Counted from the first letter of the stretch, positions 34,713 to 42,492 are shown. The stretch is DNA of 64,000 bases from Acidobacteriota bacterium (GCA_025463135.1 JAOAPY010000038.1:1-64000), one strand, 5' to 3'. Translations and numbers: made by a program. Notes: a model not told the origin generated them from the sequence alone.

Positions 34713-34892
34713 ATGAGTACGAATAAAGAAGAGGCCTTGCAGTTGATTTCGCTCCTGCCCGATGAGGCGACGTGGGAAGATATCATGTATCGCCTCTACG
34801 TAAAGCGGAAAATTGAGACCGGCCTCAAGGCTGCGGACGAGGACCGTGTTATTGCCCATGCTGAAGTGAAAGAGCAATTCGCACGCGAATGA
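34713..34892 (+). CDS. Antitoxin of a ParD/RelB-type pair
   Basis: 59 residues from the ATG at 34713, with AGGGG ten bases upstream. The sequence (SLLPDEATWEDIMYRLYVKR then KIETGLKAADEDRVIAHAEV) matches the short antitoxins that precede ParE/RelE toxins. Its stop overlaps the toxin start as ATGA, a hallmark of coupled toxin-antitoxin genes. The antitoxin is intact although the toxin gene behind it is interrupted. Confidence 0.8.
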   Translation: MSTNKEEALQLISLLPDEATWEDIMYRLYVKRKIETGLKAADEDRVIAHAEVKEQFARE

Positions 34893-35197
34893 AGATAGTT
34901 TGGACCGAACCTGCCATCGATGACCTCCACGAATTGCATCACTAGATAGCCAGGGACTCCGAGCTTTACGCAAGCCGGTTCGTGGAGAGAATCATTGCGG
35001 CTGCCGAGAGTCTTGTAGATCATCCAAGACTTGGGCGCGTTGTGCCCGAAGCCAATGAAGAGAACATTCGTGAGCTTCTTTATTACAACTACCGCATCAT
35101 CTACCGCGTGGCCAGTGATCGGATCGAACTGCTATCGGTAGTCCATGGCGCCAGGAATCTCCTTGCAGGTGGGCCAGCGCCGTGGGAGGTCCTTTGA
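34889..35197 (+). pseudogene. ParE/RelE-type toxin gene with in-frame TAG at codon 19
   Basis: Reading from the ATG at 34889, the frame gives MKIVWTEPAIDDLHELHH, then TAG (34943-34945), then IARDSELYASRFVERIIAAA and on to NYRIIYRVASDRIELLSVVH and a TGA at 35195-35197. Across the stop it aligns as a complete ParE/RelE-like toxin, in which the stop replaces the Tyr expected in a (D/H)YIAR segment. One base change (TAT or TAC to TAG) explains it. A GTG at 34982 could start only a truncated protein. The toxin is presumably dead unless the codon is read through or is a sequence error. Confidence 0.8.
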
Positions 35198-35215
35198 CAG
35201 CTTTGAGGTGGTGAA

Positions 35216-35737
35216 ATAACCAAACAGAAAACGCACATCAAGTTCACGCTCAATGGCGAGGAGACCGAAGTCGCTTTCGCGCCGCATAAAACCCTGCTCG
35301 AAGTCCTGCGCGAAGATCTCAATCTCACGGGCACTAAACACGGTTGCGAACTTGGCGAATGCGGAACCTGCACAGTGCTGGTCGACGGACGTTCGATACT
35401 CTCATGTTTGATGCTTGGCCTCGATGCCGAAGATCGCGACGTTACGAGTATCGAGGGCATGGCCGACGGAGCAAGGCTTCATCCGCTGCAGGATACTTTT
35501 GCGGACTTGGGAGCGGCACAGTGCGGGTACTGCTCACCCGGCTTTCTGCTCACCGCCAAAGAGTTATTGGACAAGAAACCCGATCCCTCGCGTGAAGAGA
35601 TCAAGGAAGCATTGTCCGGCAATCTCTGTCGCTGCACCGGCTACATCAAAATCTATGAGGCAGTAGAGCTGGCGGCTGCCCGTATGCGCGGTGAAGCTTT
35701 CGAACTCCCACGGGAAAGCTTGTATGGCTTGGAGTAG
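35216..35737 (+). CDS. [2Fe-2S] subunit of a xanthine-dehydrogenase-family molybdenum hydroxylase; AUA start
   Basis: 173 residues if begun at ATA (35216). The first cluster site is C44, C49, C52 and C64 (KHGCELGECGTCTV ... LSCL). The second is C103, C106, C138 and C140 (AQCGYCSPGF; NLCRCTGY). All eight cysteines and the full 165-175-residue length are therefore present, but only if translation starts upstream of the first ATG/GTG/TTG. GAGGTGGTGAA lies just before the ATA. The first standard start (GTG 35375) would lose three of four ligands of cluster I. An in-frame TGA is seven codons upstream. It passes electrons between the Mo and FAD subunits. Related genes lie at 36597 and 40069. Confidence 0.85.
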   Translation: MTKQKTHIKFTLNGEETEVAFAPHKTLLEVLREDLNLTGTKHGCELGECGTCTVLVDGRSILSCLMLGLDAEDRDVTSIEGMADGARLHPLQDTFADLGAAQCGYCSPGFLLTAKELLDKKPDPSREEIKEALSGNLCRCTGYIKIYEAVELAAARMRGEAFELPRESLYGLE

Positions 35738-35837
35738 TGTGATTATTAATTAGCTCTACGGCTAAGAGATTACTTGATAAATAGTTTGCAAACATGCTAA
35801 GTTACATTCCTCGGATTTCAATCTCTGGAGGAACACC

Positions 35838-36164
35838 ATGGCAGACGCAGGCAATCCCGTCTTGACGCACGTGACCTATCGCCCAAAGAAGGGCAAAGAA
35901 GAAGAACTTTTCGCGCTGGTGAAAAAGCATTGGCCGATCCTTAAGCAGATCGGTCTTTCCACTAATGAACCGGCCCAGGTTTATCGGGCCACGGACAAGC
36001 GTTCCGGCGCGGTCTATTTCATTGAGATTTTTTCCTGGCGAGACGGGAAAGCCTCGGACCTCGCCCACCAGACACCCGAAGTGATGGCCGTCTGGGAAAC
36101 CATGGGGCCGGTCCTGGAAGGGTTGGAGCTCGCCGCGCTCGAGCCGTTTAGTGCCGAAGCTTAA
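35838..36164 (+). CDS. Antibiotic-biosynthesis-monooxygenase (ABM) fold protein
   Basis: 108 residues from the ATG at 35838, with GGAGGA well placed upstream. The ABM-type ferredoxin-like fold shows VLTHVTYRPKKGKEEELFALV, FIEIFSWRDGKASDLAHQ and PEVMAVWETMGPVLEGLE. Such small dimeric enzymes act as quinol monooxygenases or heme-degrading proteins; the substrate is not predictable. The stop overlaps the next gene by 14 bases, so it is cotranscribed with the ArsR regulator. Confidence 0.75.
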   Translation: MADAGNPVLTHVTYRPKKGKEEELFALVKKHWPILKQIGLSTNEPAQVYRATDKRSGAVYFIEIFSWRDGKASDLAHQTPEVMAVWETMGPVLEGLELAALEPFSAEA

Positions 36165-36456
36165 CGCAGAAGAACGTCTGGCCGCCCTTGACGCGGTCTG
36201 CAACGCGCTGGCGCATCCGGCGCGGCGTCAGATACTGTTAACCATGAAATTTCGCGGTGGCAGTATGACTGCGGGAGAAATCACCGGCCGCTTTGGCCAC
36301 GCCTGGCCAACTACTACTCGGCATCTGCGCGTGTTGGAAGCTGCCGGTTTGGTTTCCTTTAAGAAACGAGGCCGTACGCGCATGTACCGGCTCGAGCGTA
36401 AGCGGCTCGAAGTGATCAACGAATGGCTGCGTTGGTTCGAGCATGTGAGTTCCTGA
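36151..36456 (+). CDS. ArsR-family winged-helix transcriptional regulator
   Basis: 101 residues from a GTG at 36151 that overlaps the ABM gene. The winged-helix shows ALDAVCNALAHPARRQILLT, the recognition helix TAGEITGRFGHAWPTTTRHL and the wing AAGLVSFKKRGRTRMYRL. No metal-binding CxC motif is present, so it is not a typical arsenic sensor; it belongs to the ArsR-type group often linked with ABM or SRPBCC proteins. It may control its own operon. Confidence 0.85.
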   Translation: MPKLNAEERLAALDAVCNALAHPARRQILLTMKFRGGSMTAGEITGRFGHAWPTTTRHLRVLEAAGLVSFKKRGRTRMYRLERKRLEVINEWLRWFEHVSS

Positions 36457-36596
36457 ATAAGAACCGAGGGAACTTGCTGAACACGTTTTTCCTCCTTATC
36501 TTTTTATCGTATAGACTTTTTGCCGTTCAGAAAGGCACTTGTGCCCGACCGCGGCAGGCGGACAAGTCAACTTCCTAAACGTATGGCTGAAAAAGC

Positions 36597-39047
36597 GTGA
36601 GCAACGAGCAGAATTCCAAGCATCTAAATGTAGTTGGCAAGCCTTTTCGTAAGGTCGATGCGCGCGCGAAGTGCACCGGGCAAACGAAATTCGCCGACGA
36701 CATAGTTCTGCCGCGCATGCTTTTCTGCAAAATCCTGCGCAGCCATTTGCCCCATGCGCTCATCAAGAGCATCGACACTTCCAAAGCCGCAGCCCTGCCT
36801 GGAGTTGTGGCGATCATTACCGGACAAGATTTGCCCATCTCGTACGGCATTCTTCCCGTCAGTCAGGATGAACACGCGCTGTGTATCGACAAGGTCCGCT
36901 TTATCGGTGATCCGGTCGCCGCCGTGGCCGCGATTGATGAAGACGTCGCCTTTGATGCGATGAACCTGATCGAAGTCGAATACGAATCGTTGCCCACTAT
37001 CGCTTCAATTGACGAAGCCATACTGATCGATGAGCCGCGCATTCACGAATACGGCGAGGGCGGCAACATTCACAAGAAAGTCTCGCTGGAGTTCGGCGAC
37101 GTGGACGAAGGCTTTGCGGAAGCCGATCTGGTTCGCGAAGACACGTTCTTCTACGAAGGCAATACGCACCTGCCGCTGGAGCAGCACGCTGCGCTCGCGC
37201 ACTTTGATACGGACGAAAAGCTCACGCTTTGGAGTTCGACCCAAACTCCGCACTACGTGCATCGCGCCTTAACCAAGGTACTGGGAATCGCGGCCAGTCA
37301 CATTCGCGTGATTGCGACGCCCAATGGCGGCGGGTTTGGCGGCAAGAGCGATCCTTTCAATCATGAAGTGGTCGTTTGTAAGCTGGCGATGATCACGGGC
37401 CGGCCGGTGAAGAACACTTTGACGCGCGAAGAAGTTTTTTACTGCCATCGCGGTCGCCATCCCGTGCTGATGCATGTGAAGACGGGCGTAAAGAAAGACG
37501 GCGCCATCACGGCCATGCACTTTCAGTCGCTGCTTGATGGCGGCGCTTATGGCAGTTATGGCGTGGCAAGTACGTTCTATACCGGAGCTCTGCAAACCGT
37601 GACGTATGACGTGCCGCGCTACAAGTTCCAGGGGCTGCGCGCCTTTACAAACAAACCGCCCTGTGGACCAAAGCGCGGCCACGGGACCCCGCAGCCACGC
37701 TATGCCCTCGAAGTGCAGCTCGATAAGATCGCTGAAGAGTTGAAGCTCGATCCCGCCGCGATGCGCCGGCAACATCTGGTCAAACCTTATTCAGTGACGG
37801 CGAACTATTTACGGGTCGGCAGCATGGGTTTGGGAAAGTGCATCGATAAGGTTGTTAAGGGTTCGGATTGGCAGAACAAATTTTCCGGCTGGGACCGAGG
37901 CAATCGGAAACTTCCTTTCGGCAAAGGAATCGGCATCGCGTGTAGCTCGTATATCTGCGGGGCGGGTCTGCCGATCTATTGGAATAATATGCCGCAGTCG
38001 GGCGTGCAACTGCGGCTGGATCGGCAGGGCGGTGTCTGTGTGATGTGTGGCTCGACCGACATCGGCCAGGGCTCGGATTCGATTCTGGCTTATATCGTCG
38101 CTGAAATTTTAGGAATCGATCCTTTTGATATTCGCGTGGTTACCGCCGACACGGATCTGACGCCGGTGGATCTTGGGAGTTATTCCAGTCGCGTGACATT
38201 GATGACCGGTAACGCTGCCGTGCAAGCCGCGGAGCGGGCGCGCGAATTACTGGTGCTCGCGGTAGCGGAAAAACTCGGTGTGCCGGTTGAAAATGTCTCG
38301 CTGGCTGAGCGCCGCGTTTTCGATGTTGAGAATCCCGACGTAGGCGTCTCTTTTGCCGAGGCAGTCGTGCTGGCGGAATCGAAGTTCGGCACGATTGGCA
38401 CCGTGGGGTCGTACTCACCACCGAGCTCGCCGGGTAAGTACAAAGGCGCGGGCGTTGGACCATCTCCCGCTTACAGCTATTCCGCCGCGATTGCCGAAGT
38501 GGATGTGGACCCCGCAACCGGTATCATCACTGTCGAACGGATCTGGATCGGGCATGACATCGGCCAATCGATTAATCCGGTGCTCGTCATGGGCCAGGTC
38601 GAAGGCGGCGTCTACATGGGGCTGGGCGAGATTTTGATGGAAGAGATGGTTTATCGCGCGAATCGCAACGTGGTGCACAAGTTTCCGTCGATGCTCGAAT
38701 ACAAGAGCCCAACGACGATGGAAATGTGCGACGTCAAGACTTACCTGATCGAAGATCCCGATCCCAATGGCCCATTCGGCGCCAAGGAAGTTGGCCAGGG
38801 ACCGCTGCTGCCCGTTCCACCCGCAGTCGCCAATGCAGTCTATGACGCCGTCGGCGTGCGCATCGACGAAGTGCCGATCACTCCGGAAAAAGTGTTGAAA
38901 GCCCTGCGCGAAAAAAACAATGGCCGCGAAGGACGCTTTGGTCCAACCTCAGTTCCTGCTGTCGATTGGCCCGAGCCGCAGCGCATCCTGACTCCCGCCG
39001 AAGGCGGCGATGGCCGCGAGATGCCGCGCGTCGCAGTGCATTCGTGA
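36597..39047 (+). CDS. Molybdenum-binding large subunit, hydroxybenzoyl-CoA-reductase/xanthine-dehydrogenase type
   Basis: 816 residues from a GTG at 36597. The N-terminal a/b-hammerhead starts VGKPFRKVDARAKCTGQTKF. Moco-binding motifs are GGGFGGKSDPFNHEVVV, the phenylalanine-rich region TKFPSMLEYKS-like (HKFPSMLEYKSPTTMEMCDV), GQGSDSILAYIVAEIL, and the C-terminal PFGAKEVGQGPLLPVPPAVA, where most relatives have GxGE (Gln here instead of the catalytic Glu). It carries the Mo-pterin active site. Together with the FeS and FAD subunits it hydroxylates, or in HbCR reduces, an aromatic or N-heterocyclic substrate. Which substrate is open. BrnT/BrnA and two small genes separate it from the FAD subunit. 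Confidence 0.88.
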   Translation: MSNEQNSKHLNVVGKPFRKVDARAKCTGQTKFADDIVLPRMLFCKILRSHLPHALIKSIDTSKAAALPGVVAIITGQDLPISYGILPVSQDEHALCIDKVRFIGDPVAAVAAIDEDVAFDAMNLIEVEYESLPTIASIDEAILIDEPRIHEYGEGGNIHKKVSLEFGDVDEGFAEADLVREDTFFYEGNTHLPLEQHAALAHFDTDEKLTLWSSTQTPHYVHRALTKVLGIAASHIRVIATPNGGGFGGKSDPFNHEVVVCKLAMITGRPVKNTLTREEVFYCHRGRHPVLMHVKTGVKKDGAITAMHFQSLLDGGAYGSYGVASTFYTGALQTVTYDVPRYKFQGLRAFTNKPPCGPKRGHGTPQPRYALEVQLDKIAEELKLDPAAMRRQHLVKPYSVTANYLRVGSMGLGKCIDKVVKGSDWQNKFSGWDRGNRKLPFGKGIGIACSSYICGAGLPIYWNNMPQSGVQLRLDRQGGVCVMCGSTDIGQGSDSILAYIVAEILGIDPFDIRVVTADTDLTPVDLGSYSSRVTLMTGNAAVQAAERARELLVLAVAEKLGVPVENVSLAERRVFDVENPDVGVSFAEAVVLAESKFGTIGTVGSYSPPSSPGKYKGAGVGPSPAYSYSAAIAEVDVDPATGIITVERIWIGHDIGQSINPVLVMGQVEGGVYMGLGEILMEEMVYRANRNVVHKFPSMLEYKSPTTMEMCDVKTYLIEDPDPNGPFGAKEVGQGPLLPVPPAVANAVYDAVGVRIDEVPITPEKVLKALREKNNGREGRFGPTSVPAVDWPEPQRILTPAEGGDGREMPRVAVHS

Positions 39048-39068
39048 CCTGTGATTTAGAGTGAGCGA

Positions 39069-39347
39069 ATGGAATTCGAATGGGATCCAAAAAAAGCAAG
39101 GACGAACCTTCGCAAGCACGGTGTCTCGTTCGAAGAAGCCTCCACGGTTTTCAAGGATGTGCTTGCGGTGATCTACGAAGATCCCGATCATTCGGTAAGG
39201 GAAAGACACTACCTGACGATTGGCACTTCGACCAAGGGACGCTTGCTACATATCGCCTTCGCAGATCGAGGCGGGCGAATTAGAATAATCAACGCACGAA
39301 AAGTGACGACGAAGGAAAAACAGCTCTATGAAAAAGAAGAGAGATGA
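39069..39347 (+). CDS. brnT: BrnT-family type II toxin
   Basis: 92 residues with the BrnT pattern: FEWDPKKARTNLRKHGVSFEEA at the start, VFKDVLAVIYEDPDHS in the middle, and RHYLTIGTSTKGRLLHIAFADRGGRIRIINARKVTTKEKQLYE towards the end. BrnT is a ribonuclease toxin of RelE-like fold neutralised by BrnA, which overlaps it by 20 bases downstream. Intact. It starts 22 bases after the molybdenum subunit gene. Confidence 0.88.
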   Translation: MEFEWDPKKARTNLRKHGVSFEEASTVFKDVLAVIYEDPDHSVRERHYLTIGTSTKGRLLHIAFADRGGRIRIINARKVTTKEKQLYEKEER

Positions 39348-39600
39348 AGATTTGGATGAGATGAGACCTGAATACGATCTCAGCAAACTCAAGTTTGTCG
39401 GTCGCGGAGTCTATTCCGAGCGCTATCGCTCCGGGACGAACCTCGTGCTTTTGGATCGTGACGTAAGGGAAGCTTTTCCTGACGATGAGTCCGTGAACGA
39501 GGCCTTGCGGGTCATCGCGAAGGCGGCGAAACGGCAAGCAGCCCAGGCTCGAAAGCCTCAGGCGCGAAAACAAACGTCCCGGTCGCGACGGGTAGCCTAG
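39328..39600 (+). CDS. brnA: BrnA-like antitoxin
   Basis: 90 residues. The N-terminus (DEMRPEYDLSKLKFVGRG then VYSERYRSGTNLVLLDRDV) and the ribbon-helix-helix-like DESVNEALRVIAKAAKRQA match antitoxins encoded behind BrnT. The C-terminal tail is basic (ARKPQARKQTSRSRRVA), as expected for operator binding. It probably represses the pair's own promoter. It overlaps brnT by 20 bases. Confidence 0.8.
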   Translation: MKKKRDEDLDEMRPEYDLSKLKFVGRGVYSERYRSGTNLVLLDRDVREAFPDDESVNEALRVIAKAAKRQAAQARKPQARKQTSRSRRVA

Positions 39601-39605
39601 AATCC

Positions 39606-39824
39606 GTGAGCGAACCATCAACCCATAGACCGTTTGTCTTCACTGTGATGGAAGACGATGGCGTCAACGTAGCTATCGAAGTTTCGGAAAAGGACTACCA
39701 ATCCGATCTGGCAGCCTGAATCGCTGAAGAGGACACGATGAAACCCGGGCGATATAAGATGAAGCGCGGCGGCTTCCTCGCATGCCATCCCGAGTTGAAG
39801 CTCAACGAGAAGAAAAGAGCCTGA
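39606..39824 (+). pseudogene. Small hypothetical gene interrupted by an in-frame TGA
   Basis: From the GTG at 39606 the frame reads MSEPSTHRPFVFTVMEDDGV and on to SEKDYQSDLAA, then TGA (39717-39719), then in the same frame IAEEDTMKPGRYKMKRGGFL and on to a TGA at 39822-39824. The two halves read as one acidic-to-basic small protein of about 72 residues, in which CGA (Arg) may have become TGA. Two separate tiny genes would be the alternative. No known family is named. Confidence 0.5.
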
Positions 39825-39831
39825 CAGCGCC

Positions 39832-40047
39832 ATGGATCAAATCAAAGTGCTGGATGTAGTAGCCTTAATGGAAGAGGTGCCGGACCATGGGCTTCGTCGC
39901 GGCGAAGTTGGAACAGTGGTTGATCAGTGGAAGGACGGAGCATACGAAGTAGAGTTCAGCGACGACTCCGGCGAAGCTTATGCGTTTGCGGCGCTGCGCG
40001 CAGATCAATTGATGAAGCTGCACTTTCGAAAAGATGAAGCGGCATAG
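39832..40047 (+). CDS. DUF4926 domain protein
   Basis: 71 residues covering a DUF4926 domain: VVALMEEVPDHGLRRGEVGT, GAYEVEFSDDSGEAYAFAAL and a final ADQLMKLHF. Such small SH3-like proteins often lie in toxin-antitoxin or host-defence clusters and have no defined function. It follows the interrupted gene by seven bases and precedes the FAD subunit. Confidence 0.75.
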   Translation: MDQIKVLDVVALMEEVPDHGLRRGEVGTVVDQWKDGAYEVEFSDDSGEAYAFAALRADQLMKLHFRKDEAA

Positions 40048-40068
40048 TGATTTCTAGAACCAACGCCT

Positions 40069-41067
40069 ATGATGCGTCTTCCCAAATTTGATTACCGCGT
40101 GCCGCGTACGATCGCGGAGGCGGTGAAGATTGTCGGCGACGTGGGGCCGACTGCGCAGTTTGTCGCGGGCGGGACGGATCTGTATCCGAACATGAAGCGC
40201 AGGCAGCAGACGCCGCGGACTGTGATCTCGGTGATGCGGCTGGCGGAGCTTAACCAGATTACGGGCGAGGGAAAGACGGGAGTGAGAATTGGCGCGTCGG
40301 TGACGCTCACCGACATCATCGAGCACCCAATCATCAATCGCGACTACCCTGTTCTTGCGCGAGCAGCGCGTACGATCTCGACGCCGATACTGCGCAACAT
40401 GGGGACCATCGGCGGCAATCTGTTACTGGACACCCGCTGCAACTACTACGATCAGAACTACGAATGGCGCAAAGGCATTAACTTCTGTTTGAAGAAAGAC
40501 GGCGATGTTTGCTGGGTCGCGCCGGGAAGCTCAAAGTGCTGGGCGGTGCAATCATCGGATTTGGTGCCGGTGATGGTCGCCATTGGCGCGAAGTTTCGGT
40601 TGGCTTCGACGCTTGGCGAGCGAGTCATTGATGCCGCCGGTTTCTACAACGACGACGGCATTGATTATTTGCAGAAGCGGCCGGATGAACTGCTGGTGGA
40701 CATCGAACTGCCGCCCACCAACGGCTGGCGCGCGTCTTATCAGAAGTTGCGCCGTCGAGGCGCGTTCGACTTTCCCGTGCTCGGCGTTGCCGCCTGGGTC
40801 CGATACGGAACCGGGAGCGGTACCGACCGGTCGACCGTTGAAGAAGCTCGAATCGTCCTCGGCGGTATTGCTCCCGCGCCCATCGACGTCACCGAGGCCG
40901 CAACGGCCTTGATAGGAAAGCCATTCGATGACGAACACATCCAGGCCGCTGCTGAAGCTTGTTACGTTAAAGCCCGCCCACTCGACAACACTGATTTTGT
41001 TATGAACTGGCGCAAGCAGATGGCGCGGCAGTACACGATTCGCGCCCTTCAACAACTGCGTGGCTGA
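40069..41067 (+). CDS. FAD subunit with extra [4Fe-4S] loop (HcrB-like)
   Basis: 332 residues. FAD-binding motifs are FVAGGTDLYP near 32-40 and TIGGNLLLDTR near 113-123. A loop then carries C124, C140, C148 and C157 (spacings of 16, 8 and 9). This is the pattern I recall for the additional [4Fe-4S] cluster of 4-hydroxybenzoyl-CoA reductase beta subunit (C122, C138, C146, C155 in Thauera), and is absent from normal xanthine-dehydrogenase and CO-dehydrogenase FAD subunits. The cluster would bridge electrons from a low-potential ferredoxin. It belongs with the genes at 35216 and 36597. Confidence 0.88.
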   Translation: MMRLPKFDYRVPRTIAEAVKIVGDVGPTAQFVAGGTDLYPNMKRRQQTPRTVISVMRLAELNQITGEGKTGVRIGASVTLTDIIEHPIINRDYPVLARAARTISTPILRNMGTIGGNLLLDTRCNYYDQNYEWRKGINFCLKKDGDVCWVAPGSSKCWAVQSSDLVPVMVAIGAKFRLASTLGERVIDAAGFYNDDGIDYLQKRPDELLVDIELPPTNGWRASYQKLRRRGAFDFPVLGVAAWVRYGTGSGTDRSTVEEARIVLGGIAPAPIDVTEAATALIGKPFDDEHIQAAAEACYVKARPLDNTDFVMNWRKQMARQYTIRALQQLRG

Positions 41068-41074
41068 GCGCACA

Positions 41075-41156
41075 TGTCCGACAAACTTCAGTTTGTCGCC
41101 AACCCTCCTAACAGGCTTGCTGGGCAGCCAAACGACAAACTGAAGTTGGTCGGACA
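41075..41156. repeat. GTCCGACAAACT palindromic repeat
   Basis: TGTCCGACAAACTTCAGTTT is answered by AAACTGAAGTTGGTCGGACA around a 33-base loop. The arms also hold a local ACAAACTTCAGTTTGT palindrome. It lies between the FAD-subunit gene and the MocA-like gene. A related element lies inside the PIG-L gene at 50558-50632. Confidence 0.75.
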
Positions 41157-41162
41157 CCAGAG

Positions 41163-41789
41163 ATGAACAATGCTGTTGCCGCCATAGTCCTCGCCGCCGG
41201 GCAATCCAAACGCATGGGTGCGTTCAAGCCGCTGCTTCCATTTGGCAACCACACGGTTATCGAAAGCTGTATTAACTATCTAGTTGGCGGCGGCGTGCAA
41301 ACCATTGTCGTCGTGCTCGGGCACCAAGCTGAAGAAATAAAGGCGCGACTAAGAGATCTTCCTATTCTGTTCGCGCTCAACTCGAATCCTGATAGCGAAA
41401 TGAGCGAATCAATAGCTTGCGGCGTGCATGCACTTCCACTCGACACCCCGGCCACGTTCATCGCGCCGGTGGACTACCCGGCAATTCCGCCCGATGTCGT
41501 GGTAGATCTGATCGGTCAATACCAGGCGGGACCGGCAAAACTGCTCCTGCCTGAGTACCTGGGTCGCGGGGGCCATCCGGTTCTGATCGATCTGTGCTTC
41601 CGCGCTCAACTCCTGACTTTGGATTCGCGCCGCGGTCTGCGCGCTCTGTTTGACAGCCACCGCGAACAGGTTGGCCGGATCCCGGTCAACTCGCCTTTTG
41701 TTGCGCGCGACATCGACACGTGGGATGATTACCGCGCATTGTACCGAGAGGTTATTGGCGGCGAACCTCCCGACCTTTTGACAACTTAG
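41163..41789 (+). CDS. MocA/MobA-like nucleotidyltransferase
   Basis: 208 residues. The nucleotide-binding signature is AAIVLAAGQSKRMGAFKPLLPFG with the LAAGxSxRMG form. A second motif is FIAPVDYPAIPPDVV, with the Asp for Mg2+. The family adds CMP or GMP to molybdopterin, and similar enzymes act in other nucleotide-sugar steps. Its position behind the molybdenum hydroxylase genes fits a MocA (cytidylyl) role in preparing the cofactor for that enzyme. ATG start at 41163. Confidence 0.82.
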   Translation: MNNAVAAIVLAAGQSKRMGAFKPLLPFGNHTVIESCINYLVGGGVQTIVVVLGHQAEEIKARLRDLPILFALNSNPDSEMSESIACGVHALPLDTPATFIAPVDYPAIPPDVVVDLIGQYQAGPAKLLLPEYLGRGGHPVLIDLCFRAQLLTLDSRRGLRALFDSHREQVGRIPVNSPFVARDIDTWDDYRALYREVIGGEPPDLLTT

Positions 41790-41933
41790 GCAACAAAAGC
41801 TCCAGGGCAAAAAAAGCCGGAACGCAAAGGCCCCGAGCATCATCTAATGTGGCGCGGTCGTTCTTTGACGACGCCGGAATGGGCCCTGCGGGGGCCAAAG
41901 GGCGGAACGGTCAGGGATGACAAAGGAGCTCAA

Positions 41934-42470
41934 ATGTTAAGACTCAAACGAAAGATAAGAGCGGGTCTGGCGCTGACGTTATTGCTCGGCCTTACTGCCA
42001 GCGGGCTGGCCCAGAAAGGGGCGTCCGGACCGGCAGAATTTTCGCTGCGCTCGATCGACGGTCAAACGATCTCTTCCGACAGTCTTCGTGGCGAGGTAGT
42101 GGTGTTAGCGTTTGGCGCTTCATGGCTGCCTTTGTCTCGCACTCAGTTACAGGGCGTCAAAAAACTCGCTGACGAATACAGCAACCGGGGCGTGGTCGTT
42201 TACTGGGTGAGCACTGAATCCGAAAACCCCAAGTCAAAGAATTACGCGTCTGATGATCAACTGCGCGGGTTCGTAAAAAAGTTCGGCCTGGCCGTAACCG
42301 TCTTGCGCGATCCGGATGGCGCTGTTTCGAAGAAACTGGGAGCCGACGAACTCCCTTCAGTTGTAATTTTAGACAAGCAGGGAAATCTCGTCGGCGAGCC
42401 AGTCAAAGGCATCGATCCCGACGGCAATCTGGCCGGACAACTGGCCAAGCAGCTGGATAAGATTCTCTGA
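41934..42470 (+). CDS. Secreted redoxin-fold protein without cysteines
   Basis: 178 residues from the ATG at 41934 (MLRLKRKIRAGLALTLLLGL), chosen because GGAG lies just upstream and a signal peptide follows. The thioredoxin/AhpC-like fold is clear (AEFSLRSIDGQTISSDSLRG; VVVLAFGASW; LPSVVILDKQGNLVGEPVKG), but the position of the WCxxC active site reads WLPLS and no Cys occurs anywhere in the protein. It cannot do dithiol chemistry; it could be a chaperone-like or binding partner. Probably periplasmic. Confidence 0.8.
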   Translation: MLRLKRKIRAGLALTLLLGLTASGLAQKGASGPAEFSLRSIDGQTISSDSLRGEVVVLAFGASWLPLSRTQLQGVKKLADEYSNRGVVVYWVSTESENPKSKNYASDDQLRGFVKKFGLAVTVLRDPDGAVSKKLGADELPSVVILDKQGNLVGEPVKGIDPDGNLAGQLAKQLDKIL

Positions 42471-42492
42471 CACGCGAATCGCATTGCGAATG

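Noticed and set aside
39717-39719. TGA as selenocysteine in the small gene at 39606
   Set aside because: No SECIS-like hairpin seen directly after it and the expected residue is Arg, not Cys.
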